A stretch of 64,000 bases of DNA from Chryseobacterium sp. G0201 (GTDB taxonomy: Bacteria; Bacteroidota; Bacteroidia; Flavobacteriales; Weeksellaceae). Within the stretch, counting starts at the first letter, position 1. Every line of letters starts with the position of its first letter. The notes below the pieces were generated by a model. The model was not told the DNA's origin. It worked only from the letters and a program-made list of their open reading frames with translations, and did no database searches. Below, in pieces: positions 50,513-61,300 of this stretch. The DNA lies in NCBI RefSeq assembly GCF_003815655.1, contig NZ_CP033917.1, positions 3,658,001 through 3,722,000 on the forward strand. The letters run 5' to 3'. The translations under genes were made by a program, and so were the position numbers.

Positions 50513-51595
50513 TCAAGTAATAGAAAATTTATTAATTACATCATTTATGATTTCATTTGTCAGGTTCTCGGCATCATCGCTAACAATAGAGAGTGAAAAT
50601 AAGAGTCCATCTCTTTCCATCAAAATGAGTTTTAAATATTTGACATCTTCAATATTTGCGATTTTAATTTGCATCCCTTTACTTATTGCAAACCATGTAT
50701 CATCATGTTTAATCCGGTTTATTTTATCGAAACCTTCCTCGACGCCTTCTATATCGACAAAAGCCTGGATATAAATGAGCTCGTTCCTCAGCATTGTAGC
50801 AACATTAGTCACTCCATTTTTTAGACGTAATGATTTGCTGTTAAACAAATACAAAACAATGAGCAAATTATCGTTTCTAATTAACAAGGTTGGTTTTATC
50901 AGAATTTTTTTTAAGTTGTTTTCGGTTTCTGCGAACCTGCTTTTTAGCGCATTTGGAAATCTTATCGATTTATAAAACTCATTATATTGCTCCTGATCTA
51001 CTTTACAGAAATCGCCGGGAATCTGAAATTCAAAATTGAAAAGTTCAGTGTTGACACATAATTTATCATCTGCCTCGATAATTTCTAAGTATCCCGGATA
51101 GAATTTCAAATTTCTTTGGTGGAAATTGTCTGCAAAAGAGGGAATGATTTTCTTTCCTCTTGGCTTTGAGAATAAGCTATTTTGACTACTTAGGTTTGTT
51201 CTTGCTTGGTCCTCATCGAAAGACAAAGCATCGGAATCCTCTTTGTAGTCATAATAAAATCTTTCTTCCGTGTAAAATTGTTTTTCAAAATTAATCAGGA
51301 TAGAACTAATTAATTGAAAATCGACAGACTCTTCTCCTAATTGTAAATAACCGTCAACATCGCACCTAAAGAATATCATTTTCGCAGTTGAAATGTCACA
51401 ATTTGGATTATTAATTATATGGGCAAGTATCTCGGTGCCATCATCATAATTGTGGTTTTTTGCGATAAATTGTAAATCAATTGGTTCTGTAATATCGTTC
51501 AGTGATTTTAGATGTAGTTCTTTCTCTTTAAAAGTGTATTCAAAAAAAGTGTCTATTAAAAATTCAGCTCTTTTTTCTGATATTTTATACTTCAT
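50513..51595 (-). CDS. DUF4274-like protein, putative immunity
   Basis: A 360-residue soluble protein. The N-terminal part has a DUF4274-like stretch: NHNYDDGTEILAHII, then NPNCDISTAKMIFFRCD. The rest is mixed alpha/beta without clear motif. DUF4274 domains are common beside polymorphic toxins in Bacteroidetes. It lies 102 bp downstream of the Imm11-like gene on the same strand. A role as an extra immunity protein is inferred. Confidence 0.6.
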   Translation of the reverse strand: MKYKISEKRAEFLIDTFFEYTFKEKELHLKSLNDITEPIDLQFIAKNHNYDDGTEILAHIINNPNCDISTAKMIFFRCDVDGYLQLGEESVDFQLISSILINFEKQFYTEERFYYDYKEDSDALSFDEDQARTNLSSQNSLFSKPRGKKIIPSFADNFHQRNLKFYPGYLEIIEADDKLCVNTELFNFEFQIPGDFCKVDQEQYNEFYKSIRFPNALKSRFAETENNLKKILIKPTLLIRNDNLLIVLYLFNSKSLRLKNGVTNVATMLRNELIYIQAFVDIEGVEEGFDKINRIKHDDTWFAISKGMQIKIANIEDVKYLKLILMERDGLLFSLSIVSDDAENLTNEIINDVINKFSIT

Positions 51596-51697
51596 TGTGT
51601 GTTTTGGAATTGGTTATATGTTTTAAAAGTTATGTAAGAAAAACAGAAACCACCAAAAGGGTGGCTCTGTTCTCAACATCCATTCTTACATACACTC

Positions 51698-52387
51698 TTA
51701 ATTATCGAAATTTAAGTCGACTTTATACTTTCCTCTATCGATTATATCATAACCTATTACCGCTTCTTGCTTGAAAGTTTCGATTATACGTTCACTGAAA
51801 TAAGCTTTTACGGTTTGTATTTTGATAATATCCTGATTCTCCAATTTGGAACTGACATATATACTTTTTGCCCCAAAATGTCCCGCTTTATCTTCCGTTT
51901 GATAAGTTTCATAGTTTCCGAAAATTCGATCTTTATCGTTGAAGCTGTCCCGGAAAACGCTGTTTTGAAAATTAATATGCTCAGAATCTTTTAGAATTGG
52001 TATAAATAAAAAATAGAACGGAGAATTGCTTCCCTCAATATTCAGTTTTTCAAGGTGATATTCTGATTTGTTAATTTTTAACTTTTCAAAGATATTTTTA
52101 ACTTTTTCACTTATAATAAAATGAATAATCGGATGGTAAGGCATTACCGCCATTATATCAATAGGTAATTTTTTCTTCTGATACATTTTCCCAATTAAAT
52201 TTTTGGGAAAGTTTTCATAGAGTTTTTCTTTCTCATCGAAATACCTATTAAAATTCATCATATAATCACCGCTTTGTTCGATGAAGGTTTTATCTTTAAT
52301 TTCAACGGTCAGGGGCAGTTCGCCGCGACCTATTATTTTGGGATCAATAGTCTCTGTTAATTGATAGTATTTTTGTTGATGATTCAT
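51698..52387 (-). CDS. Imm11-like (DUF1629-like) immunity protein
   Basis: A 229-residue soluble protein starting 2 bp after the RHS toxin stop, the usual arrangement for the cognate immunity gene. The centre has IHFIISEKVKNIFEKLKI followed by EYHLEKLNI, resembling the VSEKVKxxLE motif of DUF1629/Imm11 proteins. It should bind and block the AHH nuclease tip of the RHS protein in the cytoplasm. The family match is from memory and moderate; the pairing is strong by position. Confidence 0.65.
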   Translation of the reverse strand: MNHQQKYYQLTETIDPKIIGRGELPLTVEIKDKTFIEQSGDYMMNFNRYFDEKEKLYENFPKNLIGKMYQKKKLPIDIMAVMPYHPIIHFIISEKVKNIFEKLKINKSEYHLEKLNIEGSNSPFYFLFIPILKDSEHINFQNSVFRDSFNDKDRIFGNYETYQTEDKAGHFGAKSIYVSSKLENQDIIKIQTVKAYFSERIIETFKQEAVIGYDIIDRGKYKVDLNFDN

Positions 52388-52389
52388 AT

Positions 52390-55300
52390 TTACTTTTTAT
52401 TTTTAAAATAGTCATTAAGCGATTGTCCTGATGTTTCAAACTCCTTGTAAGCTTTATTTATTTCTGCATTTGCTTCCTTGATTAAACCTTCAAGTCCTTC
52501 TTTGTTAAATTGATTCTTTTCTACAAGTTTTTCAATTCCTTCTTTAATATATTTTGTGTACGCCGGATGATTTCCATGAAACCTATTAGGTATCGCTTTC
52601 AAATTCATGCCGGAATTTTTCAAAATAAAATCTCCAATTTTAGGCATTAATTTATAGAGTTGTTGCGGAATAATATGATGTTTTTGAATCTGTGTAATTA
52701 TTTTACCACCATATTTCTCAATTTTCGCAGCATCACCGACATATGGAGCAACGGCAATTCCACTAATTGCAGCATTTTTAAAATCACCTTCAAACGCATA
52801 CCATATTGCATTGGAAGTGTCAGAAATAGGTGTTGGATCTACTAAACCAGCAGCATCGAGAACTACATGTCCAACTTCAGCAGTAGCCGATCCTTTAGCA
52901 GCTTGAATTGATCCACTTCTAAACTCTTTGAACCTTTCCTCACCTGATCTTACCCTCGGACCATCACTTGTTGCCTTTACTGCCGCCCAAGGATTAATGC
53001 CATTCCACATTTTCTTGAGACCATCAATAACTGTATCTACTTGCTTCCCATTTGGGTCTACATATCGAACAGGATTCTGATAGGTGTAGATATAAGGGTT
53101 TAGATTACCTAAATAGTATACACCGCCATTATGTTCGCCATTTCCGTAGAACTGATTTTCTAATACTGGATTATAGATTGCCAATGGATCTACACCGTAC
53201 CAGATGCTTAATCGAGGATTATAATATCTTGCACCATAATAGTACAACCCAGTCTCGGAATCCAGTTCCTTGGCGTTGAATTTATATGGGTTTTCATATT
53301 TTCCCGCAATTTGTTGCTCAACAAATGTTTCTCCGAATGGTAAATTTAAGAAAAATTGTGTTGCAACGGCATTATCGTCTGTTACAAAAGTTGCTGTACC
53401 CAGATGATCACCGTGGAGGTAATATAGTCCGGTCTGAGCGCTATTTTTCCCGAACTCGGTCTCAATTGATTCACCATTGATACCGGCCTTCTCCAAATAT
53501 ATTTTAAGGTCATTTTCTGCTTCCAGCGTTGTATTTCTTGGTTGATCTACTGTTACTGGAGAACTTGCTGATCTGTTAAAGATCCCCGGATTATCACCTA
53601 AACGGCTTGCGATTCTTTGTGTCCCTGCAAAATAATGTTTGGTAAACATATTATCGGAGGTAATCACAATATAAGAGTTTGGATATATCTTATAATCGCT
53701 CAATACCATTGTCCCATTTATCAATGCACCATTTTGATAAAGCGAACTACCTTCGGTCAGGTTATATTTTATTGTTCTGTCCCCTTTATTGTCATAAGAA
53801 TAGTACTGGAAGATTCCTTCTGGTTTACTGAAATAAGCTTTCATGTTATCTTCTTCATCCCAGTACATTGCCTTATCTCCAATAGTGGATGATAAATTAA
53901 TAGGATTCCCGTTTGAATCATATTTGAATCCCTCATCTGTTGCTGTATTCTGATCAGCTACTGAACTAACCTGATGCGTACCTTTTTTATATTTATATAC
54001 ATGTTTATAGGTATTTAAAGTATTTGTCACCCCGCTTACGGATTGTGTCTGTACCTTGGTGTTAAGCCCGCCACTTTTGGTATAGGTTAAAGTGGTTTCA
54101 TAACTTGCATTCATATTGTTAGGATCTACAGGATCACCTTTTATATCCTTTAACATGGCCCCAACTGCATGGGTAAGGCGATTTAGACTGTCGTATCCAT
54201 AAAGCAACTGATAGCTTCCACCCAACTGATTTGGCGTGATATCCCCGCTATTTGTATTTGAAATTATATTGCCAACAAAGTCATATTTATAATTATTGCT
54301 CAGGTAAGTCGTGTAATTATCTTTTTTCAAAATATGAGTATCTAAAAACCTTGTTTTAGGCGCATATGTGTATAGTGAATAAGTATCATTTCCATTTATA
54401 AACTTAGTTCTCTGCTCATATTCATCGTACTGGATATCTTTGACATAATCACCATACTGGTCACTTTTTATAGATTTTAAATTTCCTCCTAGATCGTATT
54501 TATACCTTATGCGCTCCCCATCCGGATATATAATTGATTTTATACGATTCCAGCTATCATAATCGTAAGCTGTGGTAAAGTTCATAGTAGGGATATTGTA
54601 TCCGCTAACCTTTCTGTATTCGGAGGTCACTTCACCCATGTTACCGTAGGTGTAAGAAGTCTCTCCGGTACCATCTGACTTAAATGCTATACGGCCTGTT
54701 TGATTTCCAGCTGATCCGTATTGATAATTGACATTGCTTGGATTTGAAGCACCATTTGGCAAAGTCGGATAGTTAATTTGAATTAGCCTGTTAAGGTTGT
54801 ATTTATAGCTTATTGGCGTTCCTGAACCTGAACCAGTTAGATTGGCCGTAAATCGGCTTAACATTTGACCCGCTTTATCGTAGCTAAATCTTGTAATTCC
54901 GTGATCGGAGTGAGTTTCTGTAATTCTACGTCCGCCCATATCGTAATCGTATTTAATACCGATATTCTCCGGATCAGTAATTAAGAGCAATTGGCCTACT
55001 GCATCATAACTGTATTTGGAAGCTAAAGCCTGTCCTGCTAAATAATTGACCGAAAGAACAGTTTTTCCTTCAGCATTATTGTAGGTTTCAGATTTTAACT
55101 GGGCATTGGTATTCTGTAGCTGCGAAACGGTTTTTTTCATAGAAGTACCTTCTATTTCATATTTCGTATCCGTTACATTACCATCTTCATCTATGTCTAC
55201 TATTACTCTGTCAAGCTGGTCATATAGACTAGAAGAAGAATAAGGTGAAAGTGTAAGTTTCAGTTTCTTATTTAAAACGGCATCTTTATTCTCAAAGGAT

Positions 55301-58300
55301 GGATGATACTGCTTCACAGGTCGTCCATAAATATCAAATAGGGTCAGGCCAGATACAGACATTTTTTCTGCTCCTGCAATAAAAATATCTTTTTTTACCT
55401 GGACGGTTTTGCCAGTAAAATCTGCTAATGCAATGGTCTCAATTGGATTATTTGGATAATCAGGATCATAATTCTGTGTGGTTGCTCCATATAGATTGAT
55501 CAAGTTTCCTGAAGTAGAATATGGCGTGATAAAGTAATCATATTTCACAGTGTATGGTGAAATTCCGACTTCCTTTGGACCTAATATCGAGGTTATTCTT
55601 CCCAGGGCGTCGTAGGTGTACTTCATTTTATTTCCTGCCGCATCCGTAGATTCTAAAATTGCATCCCAAGCCGGATCATAAAGCGCAGAAGAGTAAACTC
55701 CAAAACTATCTGTGACTTTGGTAACATACTTGCCCAGAGGGTCATATTCGTAAGTTAATTTATACCCGACTGGATTTGTAACGGTGTTTACGTTTCCAAA
55801 AGCATCGTAAGTTAACAAGGTTTCTCCTGAAAGACTACCATTTAGTTTAACAGTGACTTTGGTCAGATCACCTGTATTTGAATCCACGTCAGCATTCCGT
55901 TGACGCATAATGTTATTGGCGTTGTCATATACCTTTATTTCAGAAGGTATATCAAGAATGTTTTTAGTCGTTAATGCCGGAATATTATGATATAATATTG
56001 CTGAATAAAAATTAGCACTTGCAACATTGCTGTTATATCTATAGCCTGTTAACTGAGCCTTATTGTTATAAGTCATTACAGAACTGGTGGTTATAGAGCC
56101 GCCATTTTCATAAGTTGTGTTGCTGCTACCTGTCGGTATAACAACCGCAATTTTATTTCCCTGTGTTCCTCCAGTGTCATAACTTTCAAACTGGGCAGCC
56201 GGGATTTCTTCAAGCTGCGAATAATTGTTAATATATTTATAAAGTTTATATGTACTTTCAGATGTGCCTTTCAATACTGTACCACTATAAATTTCACTTT
56301 TGCGAAGCGTTCCATTATTGAAATAATTACTGTTATAAAAAGTCTGAACGGTTTTTCGGTAGACGTTGGTACCGTTCATATCTTCAGTAATTACCTTTTC
56401 AAAACCGTAATTGGTTCTTTCCCTTCTATCGTATTTTGGGTTTTCATATTTGAAATGGGAGACAATATTTTTATCGTCAGTTGAAATTGTATAAGCATCC
56501 GAATCGACATTAGGATTTAGAATTTTTACTTCCTTCATCACTAATTTCGCATGGGAATCGTTATATGAAGGTTTTGTAAACTCATAATCTATGGTGAATG
56601 TACCATTGGAAGTTTTTTCAGTTACTTTGGAAAGCTTGTTGGTGCGTCCGATTTTAGAGTAATTCACCTGCAACCCATTGCCATTATTAATTACCAGATC
56701 GGGATAACCATCACCATTTACATCTCTGAGTCCTTTATTGATTTCTGACATGGACACACCGATGTTTCCGCTCATGTCTGCACCAGCTCTAAAATAGAGA
56801 ATGGTAACTCCAAACAGCCAAACGATAGGGATGTTGATATAAAAACCACCACCTAAAGTTAGAGCACCGTTATAGGTTTGGCTATCATTTGCAAAATTTA
56901 TAACTCCACCAGTCTTAGACAATCCTTGAGCTGGAGCAAATTTGTTTCCTGTATTATAGCTTACTGATGTGTTTCCATTAACATCAACAGTGAGAAGATC
57001 TATCAGCCCATCGCCATTGACATCCTGAAATGATTTTTTGGTACTTCCTGTGGATGATGATCCGGTCAGGCTCCCTGAAATCCCCCAACCAGAACTAAAA
57101 CTAGAAGTTTGAGAAATCATGCCTGAAAGTCCACCACCAATACTTACAGAAGTCGATCCTACTGGTTTTGAAGCATAACTGTCAAGGCTGGCAAATGACT
57201 CATAAGGGTTATTGATTAATCCTGTTCCATAATTTAATTTATATTTTACCTGACCATCCTGAAGTTCAACCCTGTCTACCAAGCCATCACCATTTACATC
57301 TAACCAATACTTTAATCCTTTATCATAAGAATCTGGGTAATCGGAGAAACTCGTTCCTCCTGACCACGCTGCGGAAGTATCAGGTTTAGATGAAGAATTT
57401 GAATTGGTTGTATTTCTTCCTACTGTTTTTACTGCTGAAACATTAAATGCAATAGTGTTCGTTCTCTGAAAACTATCATTATTAGAAATTACAGAATCAG
57501 GATTGTTTTCTAAATTCCTTCCCTGACCACTTTTAAGGCCACCAAGTGAATTTGTCAGTTGTGATTCTGTTCTATAGAGCATGTCCGGATAACCGTCTCC
57601 ATTCACATCAAAGAAGTCTTGTGTATTGATGTTTCCGTAGCCTCGCAGTTCTGAGGTAGAAGTTGAAACCACGGGAATACCAATTCCCCAATTTGTGGTT
57701 TTAGCTTTGCTCTTTTGCTTTTTCTCTATGGCGTACATCGATGTATTAGGATTACCCTGTACCTCAATGTCCTGTTCATCCGGGTCGTCATCCACAAAGA
57801 ATGGGGTCATAGACTCTTCATCTCGGAATGACGAAGCCATCGAAAATTGCTCTTGAAAGCCATTATTTATCCATTTTTCTACAATGCCATGATCACCTTT
57901 AGCATAATAAGTGCTCAATGGAACGATCGGATTAAATCCTGCCAGAATATTGGTATTTGCCATATTGAGAAAATCCGTTTGAACAATATTTCCTACGCAC
58001 TCGGCATATTGGTCTTCATTTGTAATTCCGGAACATGAAGAAAAATTGTAGTTAAACTGACCAAAAGGAGAATCTAAAAAATCATTATTAATCAATGCTC
58101 CATAAGAATCCTTTGGTGTATCTGGATTGATGGTATAATCAGGTGTTGTTGTACCCGATGGTCCGGTTGGAATATCTCGGGGGCCACCAGGAGGCGTTAA
58201 TGAATTACTTGTTTTTTTAACATCCTTGCTTTCGTTATAAATGAATTGTCCCCAATTGTGATATACGGCACTGATGCTATTGAATTCCCCTGTGTTTAAG

Positions 58301-61300
58301 GCTGTTTCAACAGTCGAAGACCATAATTGTTTATTTGGACCATAATAGATATTAAATATTTTATTTTGAAGCTGCATCTTCAGTGCTTCGTAAGCAGCGC
58401 GGTCTTTTTGGGAGTTACAATAAACTACAATGTTTATCTTATCATCCAGTTGTACGGATTGATAAGGATCTCCCGTATAGAATAAAATAGGATCTAAATA
58501 ACCATTGGTGGAGGTTTCTGTCAATCCTGTATTTGAAATTTTAACCCATCTTTTGCCTAATACATGGCCGCCTCTTTTGATCACGTATAAGAAACTTCCT
58601 TCCAGAGATGGAGCAAACGTGAAGGTTTTATTAACTAGAATTAAATAATCATTAGTTCCTTGTGGTGCATTGTTTAAATCTGCAACATGAAACTTCTTTT
58701 TAAAATCCCGTACATAATAAGATGGATAGTCTGCAACATCCAAAACATTTAATGACCCCTCTGATACATTGATATTTTTCCATTCAATTTCTTTGCTCAT
58801 ATAGGAATCTGACAATACATGGAATTTCAGATGATATCCACCGGGAATAGATGGACCTACGAAGAAATTTGTGTCTACTGCTTCAATGTTGACAGGGCCA
58901 GAAGATTCATTGTACGTTTTGGAATATACAACTGTAATATCAGTTGGATTCACTACCTCTGCTTTTGAAAGGGTAATCTTAAATGTAACATCATCATTAA
59001 GTTTCGGTACTGTGAACCCTGGAATCTGTATATGACCATTACCCATATAGTCAAATTTGAGGGTCTTCGTCTGGTTATTGAGAATATATTTTTCAGAATA
59101 ACCTAAGTTGTTCGGCATGAAATCGTCGAGTTCCTCATCCTGCGAATCCACGATTTTAGTTCCGTTGGCGTTTACATACTGAACTGAAGGTTTGGTATTG
59201 ACTTCATAGTTAATACCTGTTTTCTTATGTAATCTAAAATATACCTTGTCACCGGATTCGACGTGTATTCTTGAAGAGTTATTGATTCCCAGCGGTGTGC
59301 CCGGATAGTCATTATAATGCTCCACATTAATTGCAGTATTTGGATTACCCCCGATTAAAGTAGTCAGAAAAACACGTCCATTTTTAGGTAAATTTTGGGG
59401 ATTCTTTACTTCGATCGAATAAACCGCTCGTGCTTTAGTCTTCTGTATATCCGTGATCGAAATGTTATCAGAAATGGTGATGTAGCCCGCTTTTGGCGCA
59501 ATCCATACTTTTACAACATCATTTTTTGCCTTAACGGGCTCTTCACCTTCGTCATCATCCAAATCTTCCGGTTCTGTATAAGGAACGGGTACGCTCCCTT
59601 TCATAACCATATTTTCGGTCATATCACTGGTCGTAACCATTTCTGGTTGACCATTAGGGTTTATTTTGTTGAACCATACTTTATCATCTTTGACTACGTC
59701 CGGCAATCCATCAGAATTAGCATCAATCAGATAAACAGGTGTTTTAGAGTCACTCTCTGACCAGCTTTTGGTAAAGTCAAAACCCATCTTCCACCAGTTT
59801 ATTAGAACTGTTGCCCCAGCATTGAATGTGCTGCCAGTGGTTTTTGTGAAATTTGATTTAAGGTTCAGCACATCCATTTGAGGTGCACTAAATTCAAGGT
59901 TTCCATTCCCGTCCAAAGAGCCAGGAATTAGCTTGATCCCATTATCGCCATTTCTTTTTCGGTATAGAATATCAACAAGACCGTCACCATTAAAATCAAG
60001 AAGCTCTTGTCCTCTTTTAATATCTGGATATGATTCGCCGACAAAGCCGCTCACCATAAAATTCTTGTCGCCTGATCTGTGTGGAATAAACAGACCAAGT
60101 CCAGCTCCGGTTCGCAGTGACCAACCCCATTCAAAATTATTGTCGGCACTGATCCTTGAAGGTGTTAAAGCGGAGTTCACTGTACCAGAAAAAGCGTCAG
60201 GTGCAGGCGCATTTACAAATTTATCTGGACCAAAAACAGCATTACCGGTATCATTATAATAATCCAGCTGATAATTTACGCCTGGTCCTGATATGGATTT
60301 AAGGAGACTCTTATAAAACTGGCCGGTGGTATAGGTAAAATAGTAGTTTCTAATTCCATTTGTTTCATGTCTGATATCGATCACATCTAAGCGCTCTATT
60401 TCAACACGTTTTAATCCATCTTTGGTGTTGATTGAATAATCCGGTCTATTAGGGTCTTTACACGAAAAATGTATTGTATAAGGACCATCTGCATCGTTTA
60501 CACCAGAATATTTGATATAGTCAATATGGAACTGCCGGCCCTTTTCCAGATTGAGATTGTCACCGGAAATAGGAACCATACCCTGAACGAACTGTTTATT
60601 GAGGTAGGTATATTTGATATTGTTATTGTGGGTATCAATTTCTTTTGTGATGCCCCATTGTACAATACCACCGCTGTTTGCTTTTACTACGGCATTTTCA
60701 TTTACTCCATTTTCATTTCCACCATAGTATTTCTTTGTACCATCTGTCGTAGTGACTACCCAGGTATAGGTAGAGGGGGATGAACCATATCTTTCAATTC
60801 GTGTAAAATTGTTATTTTTTCTGAGGTAGAAGTTCTTTTTGCCAGCAGTTCGAGGTTGTCTTGTAATATCCATAGAGCCTGGTGTACTGATATGTCTGTG
60901 AGGAAGGTAGTCTCCTTCATATATTAACATTTCACCGTCCAAAAGATATATTTCAGACTCGTATCCATTTTCAAAAGTTGGTGTACCCCAGCGGGTATCC
61001 AGTGTTATTCCCGAAATACCGGAAATATCCCAACCTTCACCCATCCATCCATTACCTTTGCTACTATTGTAGGTAATGGCTAAATGTGGTTGCATTCCAT
61101 TTGTTCCCGCCGGGATAATAACAGGGTATGACATTGCAGCATCCCCTTTTTGGTTAGGACTAGGTGGTGCCAGCAACTGCATTCCCGAAGTTGGATCACC
61201 ACCTTTTAGCCCACTGATACTTGTTGGGGCAAATGAGTTAACGACAGGAGATTCAGGAACCGAGATGATACCATTTATATAATCATTATCCTTATCACTT